This document shows positions 5,907-13,920 of a DNA stretch of 21,049 nucleotides, one piece after another. Each line of letters opens with the position of its first letter. Positions within the stretch are counted from its first letter, which is position 1. The translations under genes and the position numbers were made by a program. Source of the stretch: a virus. The stretch covers positions 1-21,049 of the IMG/VR virus record IMGVR_UViG_3300040751_002834, one strand, 5' to 3'. The notes below the pieces were generated by a model. That model was not told where the DNA came from. It made no database searches and saw only the letters and a program-made list of their open reading frames with translations.

Positions 5907-7715
5907 TTATTCAATTTCTCCAGCATCGATAGCGGCGATAACTTCTTCGTCTGTCATTTCGATAGGTGTTGCTTCTTCAGATCCTGAATCATTATTCCAT
6001 ATATGAACTCCATCAGTAGATCCTTGGTAGATATAACCTCCAACTCCTTTGATTTTGTTTTCTTTACCTGGAACTAGATCGTTAACTGATGCGATTGCTT
6101 CGTTTACCGATTCATCAACTTTGCTTAGTTCAGTTTTAAGATTTTTCAAAGAATCTTCAAGATACTTAACATAATCTCTCATTTTCTTTTGTGGATCAAA
6201 TGGGTGCATTGTATTAGGATGCTTGGATTTGTATTGTCTTAGTTTAGCTTCAACGTTTGCTATTCTCTCTTCTAAGTCATCTTTTTTTGATTCGTCTAGA
6301 TCATTGTTTTTGTATTCTCCAGTCAGCTTAGACATTTCTTTTTCTTGCTCAGCCAATTTGCTTTCTAAAAGTTCTTTAGCTTTTGTGATATGTGTAGATT
6401 CTCCATTAACTTTAACAAAAGTATTTAGATCTTCGATTTTTTCAAGAATAAACTTGATTCGACTTTCAACCTTAGCGATTTCTTTTTCTTTTCTTTCAGC
6501 ATCAGCTTTTTCGTTTTCTAAAAGATGATTAACTGAATCGGTGATATCGTAATTCATGAAGTCCTTAACAATTTTAACTGCATCTTCAGCTGATTCAGCA
6601 AGAACAAGAGAATTTTCTTTCATTCCTTTGTTAATTCGTTGAATGTAGATATTTTCGTTTACCGTAAATACGTTTACTGTAACTCCTTCGAAAAGAGATG
6701 AAGTAACTCGGTAACCAAAATCAAGTTCTTTAATTCCTTCACCTTCGGAAATTGCATGTTGAATGAAAGACATTTTAGAAGTCTCTCCCATTTTAACGAA
6801 ACCTCCAGCCAATAAGTGATTAATAACTTCAGATGATTCAACAACTTTATTATTCAATTTAACAACCTTATCATCGCCATATTCGATATCGATAATCGAG
6901 TTTGTGTTAGGATAAATTCGAATTCCTTTGTTAGAGAATTTAGCATTTTCTGAGATATTAACAAGAGACTTGAAGTTATCGGATACTGTAAAAGCAGATT
7001 CCTCAATTGATTCTCCGTTAAGTTCTAGTAGCTTTCCTGAAGAGAAAAATACGAATCGAGATTCATCAATAGCTTCAACCGGAGAATAAATTCTAGAAAC
7101 TTGGAAATTAGGATTTTGTCCATTTACTTCTCCATGTTTTTTACTAGCATATTCATAAAGTCTTTTCACTAAAGGAATCCATTTTTGATTCTCAAGTAAA
7201 TTGATAATTTCTTCTGTTGGATTGCTTGATTCTGAACACTCTTTCAATTTAGCAAGAGCATCTTTGTAAAATTTCTTTTCTCGACTCATTTCTAAATCAA
7301 ACATAACTTGTTCAATAAGAATATAAGTCTCGTTTCGCTTCAAGTAATCTTTTGTTTCGTTGATAAAGTTACCAACAGATTTCATCCAAGCATAAGCTCC
7401 TAGCTCTTTAACTAAAGACTCAAGTAACTCAACTCTTTTGATTACAAATTGATCAGCCATAGTTGTAGATCCTTCGTTCAAAGAAGCATCTTTAACCATA
7501 TTTCTAGCTTTGTTTTGCTCTACTCCAAGACCTTTAAGCTCATCGTAAATATCGTTAGTAGTTGACTTACCTTCAGAAATTTCTAAAGAGGCAAACTTAC
7601 CATAATATCTTTCGATAATCATTCTTGAAGTATTAACTCGGTCAAGTCCTTCAAGAAGATTAGTAAGCTTCTCTTTCAGAATAGCCGAATCTAAGGTTTT
7701 CTTAAGATGTGACAT
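5907..7715 (-). CDS. Large putative prohead core or internal protein with a detachable C-terminal module
   Basis: The product has 602 residues and no N-terminal targeting peptide, but three internal segments match the cleavage pattern: SLNEG at 78-82, FINET at 117-121 and ESVNEA at 535-540. Residues 1 to 180 are mostly helical. Residues about 205 to 380 are beta-rich (SRFVFFSSGKLLELNG; IRIYPNTNSIIDIEYGDDKVV; VNVFTVNENIYIQRI). Residues 395 to 535 are a highly charged coiled coil (EKADAERKEKEIAKVESRI and further heptads). Residues 545 to 602 carry the module shared with the 107-residue protein (NDLVPGKE, then YIYQGSTDGVHIWN, then IAAIDAGEIE). This module starts six residues after E539, so prohead cleavage would free it. 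Size and coiled coil fit a core or scaffold role, but it does not resemble T4 gp22 as I recall it. Confidence 0.7.
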   Translation of the reverse strand: MSHLKKTLDSAILKEKLTNLLEGLDRVNTSRMIIERYYGKFASLEISEGKSTTNDIYDELKGLGVEQNKARNMVKDASLNEGSTTMADQFVIKRVELLESLVKELGAYAWMKSVGNFINETKDYLKRNETYILIEQVMFDLEMSREKKFYKDALAKLKECSESSNPTEEIINLLENQKWIPLVKRLYEYASKKHGEVNGQNPNFQVSRIYSPVEAIDESRFVFFSSGKLLELNGESIEESAFTVSDNFKSLVNISENAKFSNKGIRIYPNTNSIIDIEYGDDKVVKLNNKVVESSEVINHLLAGGFVKMGETSKMSFIQHAISEGEGIKELDFGYRVTSSLFEGVTVNVFTVNENIYIQRINKGMKENSLVLAESAEDAVKIVKDFMNYDITDSVNHLLENEKADAERKEKEIAKVESRIKFILEKIEDLNTFVKVNGESTHITKAKELLESKLAEQEKEMSKLTGEYKNNDLDESKKDDLEERIANVEAKLRQYKSKHPNTMHPFDPQKKMRDYVKYLEDSLKNLKTELSKVDESVNEAIASVNDLVPGKENKIKGVGGYIYQGSTDGVHIWNNDSGSEEATPIEMTDEEVIAAIDAGEIE

Positions 7716-7736
7716 TTTTTGTATATTTGTTTTTGT

Positions 7737-8270
7737 TTATTTTTCTTTCAATTCATTCTCATAAGATTCCATTAGAATTTTCTTGATCTTTTCTAATTTT
7801 TCAGAATCTTTCATTGCAGATTTAAGAGCAGCCAATTTAGCCGAATCTTCGTCATCCTTTTTCATGGAATCTTCATCATCTTTTTTATCTTCCATGTCTT
7901 CTTCATCACCTTTCTTTAACTTATCTAAAGCATCTTCTACATCCGGATCAGCCTTAGCTTTTTCTGGCTCAATTCCTTTTGCCAAATCATCTGGATCAGC
8001 TTTAACTAAATCATCGATCTCATCGTCTTCCTCAAATAAACCTTCTTGAATTGCGTCAAAATCTATAGCAGATTCGAATACTTGAGCAAGAACTTTTCTT
8101 TTTCTTTCTTCATCAATACCTAATTGAGTCATATATTGATAAATCATTGAAGGTGTTTTACCTTCTTCAGCAAGCTTCTTTATTAAAGGATAAAGAGAAC
8201 CTTGTCCATAATAAGAGTATTGTCCAACCAACATCTCATTGACAAAGTCTTTGTGTGATTTTAATTCCAT
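7737..8270 (-). CDS. Acidic prohead core protein candidate with capsid-targeting peptide
   Basis: The product has 177 residues. It begins MELKSHKDFVNE, matching the shared peptide (cut after E12). Residues 13 to 60 contain YSYYGQGSLYPLIKKL and look like a compact helical domain. A second likely junction is AIQEG at 74-78. Residues 79 to 146 are extremely rich in Asp, Glu and Lys (DKKDDEDSMKKDDEDS and similar), and the C-terminus is a basic-acidic amphipathic helix. This acidic composition is reminiscent of T4 gp67/gp68 and of the core peptides left in the mature head, but I see no clear sequence match. It is the first of the head cluster after the gp15-like gene. A candidate late promoter lies 23 nt upstream. 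Confidence 0.7.
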   Translation of the reverse strand: MELKSHKDFVNEMLVGQYSYYGQGSLYPLIKKLAEEGKTPSMIYQYMTQLGIDEERKRKVLAQVFESAIDFDAIQEGLFEEDDEIDDLVKADPDDLAKGIEPEKAKADPDVEDALDKLKKGDEEDMEDKKDDEDSMKKDDEDSAKLAALKSAMKDSEKLEKIKKILMESYENELKEK

Positions 8271-8287
8271 TTTTTATGTGCCTATTA

Positions 8288-8302
8288 TTTTTACTATATA
8301 TC
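8288..8302 (-). promoter_or_regulatory. Candidate late promoter upstream of the acidic core protein gene
   Basis: The minus strand reads GATATATAGTAAAAA, identical over 15 bases to the site at 9316 to 9330. The ATATATAG core ends 23 nt before the ATG at 8270. The extended identity between two intergenic sites, each just before a virion gene, supports a functional element more than either site alone. Confidence 0.5.
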
Positions 8303-8325
8303 TATGCTGGTTCCTCAAACTTTGA

Positions 8326-9303
8326 TTATGCGGTTCCTCCTTGCGGTGGGAATGCAGATGAGCTAGGACCTTTAGGCCAAACGTTATCTGGAGGAATTGT
8401 CGATATAGGAGGTACTACATTACCTGTATAATCTTCATCCGGTGTATAATCAAGTCCACTAGTGGATCCAGCAGAAGGACCATTAGCTATTTCATCTACT
8501 GTTTGAGCCAGACCAAATGTATTTGCAGGTTGTCCAGATGCAGGTGGTGCTCCGGTATTTGATGTCAATGCGGTAGATCCTTGTACTATCGGTGGTATAA
8601 ATGTACTCGATTGGAATCCTTCAATTACATTACCTTCGAAGAATGAAGTTCCTTCTTTGAATATCGGTAAATGTGCTTTGATTTCTAGAGAAAAACTAAC
8701 CTTAAATTCCTTCCTTTCAGTGAATCCGAATTCCATGGTTCTTTCGTTATTGTAATCGTCAGGGAATACGGCTAGACAAGGAATTCTTACATATCCAGTG
8801 TCTATTTGAAAGATTTTGTTTTTGAAGAATGTTCTAATTATTGCCTCAGTGCACTTCATCTGATCTACAATGGAATCGCAATAAATTGTGTTTTCTACGG
8901 ATAAGATCAAAGGAACCATAAAGGCTTCTGTGTTATATGAATTTAGAGTACCATCATCTTCTTGTATTTGATGTCTCATTCTCACATACTTATTGACAAT
9001 AGATTGTCCATCAACCGTAATTCCGTTTAGATTTACGATTCCTCTAGGAATTTTGTTATAGAAAGTTTCGGCAACTCTACCTTCCGGATCAAAATCGATG
9101 TTATTAAGAAAGTTATTTTGTAGATAACGTTCAGTACCTGTTGTACTAAAATAAAAAGGAACTTCGACCTTTTGTTTTTGGTCTACTCTTTGACCTATTT
9201 GATTGTACCAATAAATGTTATCGTGAAGGGTTGCAAGAAGACCAATAAGGATATTTCTTAAAGTTACGTCGTCTTTGTTAAAATGTAAGTCATATACTGA
9301 CAT
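8326..9303 (-). CDS. 15: Probable tail completion and sheath stabiliser protein, T4 gp15-like
   Basis: The product has 325 residues; T4 gp15 has about 270. gp15 caps the tail tube and sheath and connects them to the neck. The layout of motifs fits what I recall of gp15: an N-terminal helix (TLRNILIGLLATLHDNIYW), then KVEVPFYFSTTGTERYL, then IPRGIVNLNGITVD. A strand-helix follows, VPLILSVENTIYCDSIVDQM with EAIIRTFFKNKIFQIDT, and then RKEFKVSFSLEIKAHLPIF. The last 90 residues are Gly/Pro/Ser/Thr-rich low-complexity sequence, again as in T4 gp15, only longer. Similarity is in pattern rather than strong identity, so another neck or tail protein is possible. The ATG at 9303 has a candidate late promoter 18 nt upstream and the gp46 gene ends just beyond it. 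Confidence 0.55.
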   Translation of the reverse strand: MSVYDLHFNKDDVTLRNILIGLLATLHDNIYWYNQIGQRVDQKQKVEVPFYFSTTGTERYLQNNFLNNIDFDPEGRVAETFYNKIPRGIVNLNGITVDGQSIVNKYVRMRHQIQEDDGTLNSYNTEAFMVPLILSVENTIYCDSIVDQMKCTEAIIRTFFKNKIFQIDTGYVRIPCLAVFPDDYNNERTMEFGFTERKEFKVSFSLEIKAHLPIFKEGTSFFEGNVIEGFQSSTFIPPIVQGSTALTSNTGAPPASGQPANTFGLAQTVDEIANGPSAGSTSGLDYTPDEDYTGNVVPPISTIPPDNVWPKGPSSSAFPPQGGTA

Positions 9304-9315
9304 GTACCTTGTTTC

Positions 9316-9330
9316 TTTTTACTATATATC
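9316..9330 (-). promoter_or_regulatory. Candidate late promoter upstream of the gp15-like gene
   Basis: The minus strand reads GATATATAGTAAAAA, identical over 15 bases to 8288 to 8302, with its ATATATAG core 18 nt before the ATG at 9303. It lies in the 31-nt gap after the gp46 stop. This is the boundary between the replication and recombination genes and the virion genes, where a switch to late transcription would be expected. Confidence 0.5.
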
Positions 9331-9334
9331 AAAT

Positions 9335-11005
9335 CTAGGAAACTTCCTCGATGAGTAGTTTAGAGAATCCGCCTTCCTTAGTGGCTTCAACTCGTCTATC
9401 AAAAAGTTCTAAAGGTAATTCAGCATGATTGATAACCCATGTATTAAGATCACTTTCTTTCGAGGTTTCTCTAAGAATTTTAATGATCTCATAAATTCCA
9501 GCAGAATCGATTGAAGAGAAGATTTCATCAAGAAAAAGTAAATTGATAGATGGATATCTAACCTTCAGCATTTTCAAAAGTGCTATAATAATGATGAAGT
9601 CAGCCTTTTTTCTTTCTCCGGTTGACATACTTTTTGGTGATATTTCTTCACCTATTGATTTGATTATGCAATCAAATTTATCATTGAATTGTATAGAATA
9701 AGGCAGATGTATTTGAGCTGCCATATTTAAGATGGTTTGATTAAGTGGAGGGAGAATAACTTTCATTGCCATATTCTTAATACCATCATCTCCTAATACC
9801 GATTCTATTCCTTCGAGAAATGAATCTTCGTTTCTTTTTGTAATTTTATCTGATTCTCGATCGGTTTTCTTTTCTTGATTTTCGTTTATTAGCTGATTGA
9901 GATAATCTTTGTCTTGAGTCTTTACTTCGTTTTTAAGCTTTTCCGCTTCAGACTTATATTGATTGATTCTCATTGATGTTCTAATAGATTCATCATTCAT
10001 CGATTGAATCTTATCGGATATCTTTTTTATTGCAGCATTTACATTTTGTATTTCGATATTAATTTCACTTGAAATATCTAGGTCTGTATTGATCTTTTTT
10101 GTTAGTTCGTCTATAGCCGAATCAGATTCCTTTTTATCAAAATCTCTTTCACAAGTAGGACATTTGTGTTGCTTATACAAATCAACTTTTCGATTCATTG
10201 ATTTGATTTCGTTGTCGATTTCTAGTTTTTTAGAACTTTTTTCTTTTAGAAGTTCTCCTACTTCTTTGTTTTTATTTCGAATCAAAACCAAATCGCTATC
10301 AACCTTTTGCTTCTTGGAAAGGAGATCTTTTACGTTTTCGATATACTCTTTGATTAGATTTACTCGATCTTCTTTTTTGGTTTTTTCTAAGTCTTTGATT
10401 TTTGATGTGATAGAATCAATGGATTCTTCGATTAAAGTTAGCTCGCTTTCGATAGTTTTAATTTGATCTTTGAGTTCTCGTCTTTCTCCTTTGATTTCAT
10501 CTCTCATTTGATTGATTATAGACAATCCAAATAGTCGATCAATGATATTTCGCTTATCTCCAGTGGACATTGTTAAAAATGACTTAAAGTCATTTACCGA
10601 AAGAACCAAGATATTCTTAAACACTTGATATGGTATGTCGTATATTTCGGTTTCTAAATAGGTTTGAACATTAGCATTTCCGGCAGTTTCATATGGTGCT
10701 CCATCTATTTCTACCTCAAATAAACCGGGAGATACTCCTCGAGTTACTGTTATCTTTTTGTTCCGAGAAACGATTTGTATACGGCACCAAAGATTTTTAT
10801 TGATTCGATTAGGCAGATCTGATTTGTTCTTATTTTCTACCTTCCCGTAAAGTGCAAATGTTATTACTTCAGATATCGTACTCTTTCCATTTCCGTTACC
10901 TCCAAGTAAAAGATAAAGATCTCCTTCTCGTTTAGTGAAATTTATAGATTGGACAGAGTTACCATAGCTATTGAAGTTTTTCCATTCAATTGATTCTATT
11001 CTCAT
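9335..11005 (-). CDS. 46: Recombination nuclease ATPase subunit, T4 gp46-like (Rad50/SbcC family)
   Basis: The product has 556 residues, near the T4 gp46 length. With gp47 it resects DNA ends for recombination-dependent replication and for host DNA breakdown. Walker A is GGNGNGKST at residues 35-43. Two long charged coiled coils (about 165-275 and 295-395) flank a zinc-hook motif CPTCERDF at 282-289. The ABC signature is SMSTGERKKADF at 459-470, Walker B is LLFLDEIFSSID at 489-500, and the switch histidine is in WVINHAEL. All catalytic elements of the family are present. The ATG overlaps the gp47 stop by 4 nt (ATGA), which supports coupled synthesis of the two subunits. Confidence 0.95.
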   Translation of the reverse strand: MRIESIEWKNFNSYGNSVQSINFTKREGDLYLLLGGNGNGKSTISEVITFALYGKVENKNKSDLPNRINKNLWCRIQIVSRNKKITVTRGVSPGLFEVEIDGAPYETAGNANVQTYLETEIYDIPYQVFKNILVLSVNDFKSFLTMSTGDKRNIIDRLFGLSIINQMRDEIKGERRELKDQIKTIESELTLIEESIDSITSKIKDLEKTKKEDRVNLIKEYIENVKDLLSKKQKVDSDLVLIRNKNKEVGELLKEKSSKKLEIDNEIKSMNRKVDLYKQHKCPTCERDFDKKESDSAIDELTKKINTDLDISSEINIEIQNVNAAIKKISDKIQSMNDESIRTSMRINQYKSEAEKLKNEVKTQDKDYLNQLINENQEKKTDRESDKITKRNEDSFLEGIESVLGDDGIKNMAMKVILPPLNQTILNMAAQIHLPYSIQFNDKFDCIIKSIGEEISPKSMSTGERKKADFIIIIALLKMLKVRYPSINLLFLDEIFSSIDSAGIYEIIKILRETSKESDLNTWVINHAELPLELFDRRVEATKEGGFSKLLIEEVS

Positions 11006-12114
11006 ACGTTTTCGTTAACTACCTTTAAGTAAGTTGTATTTAATTTTTTAAGCATTTTTTCTTTATCTGATTCCGATAAACCTCCCATGTTATTAACATA
11101 TTTTTCACATAGATCGTATATCTGATATGTCTTTCCTTCTGCAATATCTTCGGATTGTTCTTGAAGATCTTTCTCAAATGGAATTATTTCTAGCTTACTT
11201 GCAACCTTACTAAGTTCATCGATTATTAGATTGACATTAAATTTCATCAAATAAGATGATGGTACAAAAAGATCTACTCGATTATTTTTGCATTCAGTAA
11301 TAAGATCAGATAAAGGCTTTTCTAACCATTTGTCTAAATAAATTCGATTGAATCTAGGTGAATGTGTGTTTTGATAAAATTGATCATCTCCTGAATGTAT
11401 ATCAAGAAGATACCATCCTTTTTTATTTCCTGCATCAGAACGAGTCATTTCATAAGGATTCCCTACCATAGTAACGTTTTTACGTACCTGACCCCAGTGA
11501 ATATGTCCGGAATATACTTTTCCGAATTTTACCAAATCATCAGTAGTTAGTCCTTCTTCAACTTGACGATTTCGATCAAAACTTAAAGAACGTATGTTAG
11601 TATGACAGAAAAGATAAGAGCATTTATTAGCAGCTAAATGTTCTTTAATACACTCTTTTTCTTCAGTTTCATCAGTTCTCCATGGCATAAACAGTGCATT
11701 GGTTTTTTGATTTTCATCGATAAACGTTCCAATGACAGGTTCTTTGAGGATATGAACTCCTGGAATGTATTTCAAAGTATCAAGTGATGATATGTCATTT
11801 GAGGTTTTTCTCATTACATCATGATTTCCTGCAATGATATAAATTCCATCAACAAAGATTTTAGAAAGTCGTTCGAACAAATCAATACCTTTGTGCATTA
11901 CCAAAAGATTGATTGATTGTCTATTATCATATACATCTCCACAATGAATTAGAATATCACCGGGCTTATGCATCGATTTAACTTTCGGAATGAAATCGTT
12001 ATCAAACCAATCCATCATAACATTGAGCCATTCAACCGAATTAGATCTAGCACCAAAGTGAGTATCGGAAATAATGAAAGCTCTTTTTGCCTTGATATTT
12101 TGAAATTGTGCCAT
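11002..12114 (-). CDS. 47: Recombination nuclease subunit, T4 gp47-like (Mre11/SbcD family)
   Basis: The product has 370 residues and is the metal-dependent phosphoesterase partner of gp46. All five phosphoesterase motifs are visible: SDTHFG (D17, H19), HCGDVYD (D60), GNHDV (N97, H98, D99), FCHTNI (H171) and YSGHIHWG (H204, H206), followed by VGNPYEM. The C-terminal 130 residues would form the Rad50-binding part. The gene starts 1 nt after the stop of the 160-residue acidic gene and overlaps gp46 by 4 nt, so helicase, unknown, gp47 and gp46 form one compact operon. Confidence 0.95.
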   Translation of the reverse strand: MAQFQNIKAKRAFIISDTHFGARSNSVEWLNVMMDWFDNDFIPKVKSMHKPGDILIHCGDVYDNRQSINLLVMHKGIDLFERLSKIFVDGIYIIAGNHDVMRKTSNDISSLDTLKYIPGVHILKEPVIGTFIDENQKTNALFMPWRTDETEEKECIKEHLAANKCSYLFCHTNIRSLSFDRNRQVEEGLTTDDLVKFGKVYSGHIHWGQVRKNVTMVGNPYEMTRSDAGNKKGWYLLDIHSGDDQFYQNTHSPRFNRIYLDKWLEKPLSDLITECKNNRVDLFVPSSYLMKFNVNLIIDELSKVASKLEIIPFEKDLQEQSEDIAEGKTYQIYDLCEKYVNNMGGLSESDKEKMLKKLNTTYLKVVNENV

Positions 12115-12115
12115 A

Positions 12116-12598
12116 TTAAAATAGTGGTTTTCGAGGTTTTAAGTATCCTCGGTTTCTTAGTTCAATTATTAGTTCGGTTTTGAATGTGTTTGAAAGAGAT
12201 TCGTAGAATTTTTCAGGAGAAACATCAAAGAATTCTGTCAAAGAATCAAATATCTCAATCTTGGGAAATTTGTCAAACTTAATGCATACGGTAGAATAAA
12301 TTTCATTGATATTACTTTTGTTTATCTTAGGCAGATTTCCTTCTGAGTCTCGGGAATGAAACTTCTTAAATTCTTCACCATCTTCAACAAAGACTTTAAC
12401 TTTGTCAAATACAATTTGTTTATCTACATTTTCATCTATAGGTCTTTCTCTTTTCGAAAGATCTAGACTAAAATTAGTAGATGATTTTTCTGATTCTGTG
12501 CTTTCGAAATTATTATCAAAGATCTTATCTCTGAAAATTTCTTCCTCTTCGAATTGGTTTTCTTCGTCAAATCCAGGATTTAATTCATCGTTTTTCAT
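12116..12598 (-). CDS. Acidic protein of unknown function between helicase and gp47, 160 aa
   Basis: I do not recognise this gene with confidence. The first 60 residues are low-complexity and acidic (EENQFEEEEIFRDKIFDNN). The region from about 95 to 160 looks like a small helical domain (EIYSTVCIKFDKFPK, then FDSLTEFFDVSPEKFYESL, then TELIIELRNRGYL). The C-terminus is short, basic and hydrophobic (KPRKPLF). That layout, an acidic N-terminus, a small helical domain and a hydrophobic C-terminal end that could dock on the sliding clamp, is loosely like the T4 late co-activator gp33, which works with gp55 and gp45. This is only a guess. One-base gaps on both sides show it belongs to the helicase-gp47-gp46 operon. 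Confidence 0.7.
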   Translation of the reverse strand: MKNDELNPGFDEENQFEEEEIFRDKIFDNNFESTESEKSSTNFSLDLSKRERPIDENVDKQIVFDKVKVFVEDGEEFKKFHSRDSEGNLPKINKSNINEIYSTVCIKFDKFPKIEIFDSLTEFFDVSPEKFYESLSNTFKTELIIELRNRGYLKPRKPLF

Positions 12599-12599
12599 G

Positions 12600-13901
12600 T
12601 TAATTGCTTGTGTTCATTACTGTATCAGTCTCGATTAATCGCATATATCGATAATCAATTCGGTAAAGGCATCGACTGTTTTTACCAGTACCATTTCTTA
12701 CTTTAAGTATTTTTAGCCAATATTCTTGAGCAACATGCATTGCTGTATCTTGAATGATACCGTAAATAATATCGGCGGTATGTGATAATCCGGCAGATTC
12801 TGCAATATGTCCCATAGACAATTCGGTTGAATCATAACCTCCACGATTTATTTGTGTGGCTGTGATAACAATCCATTCATTTCTTACTGCCATAGCTCGA
12901 AGATCTTCAGCTATTTGTTTGATTTTCATGTATGTATTTTCGGAATTAGGATTTCGGTGATTTGATAAGATATTGATGTAATCTATAACCACGACCTTTA
13001 GTTTCAATCCATTTACCGATTCAAGTTCTCGAAGATAAGCTTCAATTTCGGGAACGGTTGCCTGAGATGTTGGATATTCTTTAACAAAAAGATTTCCCGG
13101 AGGAATTATTCCATTAGAAAGAGTGCTTAGTTTTTGTTTGATATATCCTGGCTTTTTTGAAGTCTTTTCGTATTCGGAAATAGGGATATCGAGTAGATTT
13201 GCACCTATACGATGAATAAAGTCAGTATCAGCCATTTCAGCAGTAATTACCGCAACATCGTTTCCGGATTTGACATAATTAACAGCATCATTTGCCAACC
13301 AAATAGATTTACCAATATTTTGTTCACCTGCATAAACAACCAAAGATTTAGTTCGATAACCTCCTGTGAAATTGTCAACCCAATTATGGCCGGTTGTTAT
13401 TTTTGAATTAGCTTCAGGAATATGTGATTCTTCATCAAAAAAGTTTTTACCAAGATTGTCATCGAATGTTATTCGGTTTCGATCATTAATTATCGATTTA
13501 GCTTTAGTGATTATTTCCTGTACGTTATTAGGAGTAACCTTAGTTCCTTTAACAAATTCGTAGGTATCAAAAAGTGATTCATCAAAGTTTTTCCAAAGAA
13601 TCCAGCATTCTGCGGTTTCCTTTATCCATTTTGGATCGTATGAATCGTAAGGTTCGTCGAATATGATATTAATAAGATTTTCGCTTAGAGATCCTTTAAA
13701 TTGTTCTTGTTTGGAAATTACTTTTAGCTGATCTTTAGAAGGGACTTCCTGAAATCGATCGTGAAAAGCTTTTGTAATGTTGGTAAGAGTTTGTAGCTCT
13801 TCAGATTCGTAGAAGTTAGACTTAAGAGTCTTAAGATATTTCGGATTTTCTCTTGTATAAAGATAAAAAAGCTTTTCGAAATCAGGAGTTGTTATATCCA
13901 T
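12600..13901 (-). CDS. 41: Replicative DNA helicase, T4 gp41-like (DnaB superfamily)
   Basis: The product has 433 residues; T4 gp41 has about 475. It is the hexameric 5'-3' helicase of the replication fork. The N-terminal 150 residues form the helical collar domain. The RecA-like domain starts near residue 170 with Walker A GEQNIGKS at 192-199, preceded by GGYRTKSLVVYA, and has AEM at 221-223. Walker B is VVVIDYINIL at 303-312, motif H3 is ITATQINRGG, and the arginine finger region is LKVRNGTGK (R402). The product looks complete. It starts 11 nt after the stop of the 104-residue gene and ends 1 nt before the next gene. The gene order polymerase, uvsX, small gene, helicase matches T4. Confidence 0.93.
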   Translation of the reverse strand: MDITTPDFEKLFYLYTRENPKYLKTLKSNFYESEELQTLTNITKAFHDRFQEVPSKDQLKVISKQEQFKGSLSENLINIIFDEPYDSYDPKWIKETAECWILWKNFDESLFDTYEFVKGTKVTPNNVQEIITKAKSIINDRNRITFDDNLGKNFFDEESHIPEANSKITTGHNWVDNFTGGYRTKSLVVYAGEQNIGKSIWLANDAVNYVKSGNDVAVITAEMADTDFIHRIGANLLDIPISEYEKTSKKPGYIKQKLSTLSNGIIPPGNLFVKEYPTSQATVPEIEAYLRELESVNGLKLKVVVIDYINILSNHRNPNSENTYMKIKQIAEDLRAMAVRNEWIVITATQINRGGYDSTELSMGHIAESAGLSHTADIIYGIIQDTAMHVAQEYWLKILKVRNGTGKNSRCLYRIDYRYMRLIETDTVMNTSN

Positions 13902-13912
13902 TTTTTATTTTA

Positions 13913-13920
13913 TTATATGA
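13913..13920 (-). promoter_or_regulatory. Possible promoter-like box TCATATAA before the helicase gene
   Basis: The minus strand reads TCATATAA, 11 nt before the ATG. The same box precedes uvsX and the clamp gene. Here it overlaps the stop codon of the upstream gene, so it may be chance. Confidence 0.15.

Noticed and set aside
2765-10466. Plus-strand open frames of 60 to 125 codons, rich in Ser, Phe and Leu
   Set aside because: They are antisense images of the Glu/Lys/Asp-rich minus-strand genes and lie wholly inside well-supported coding regions.
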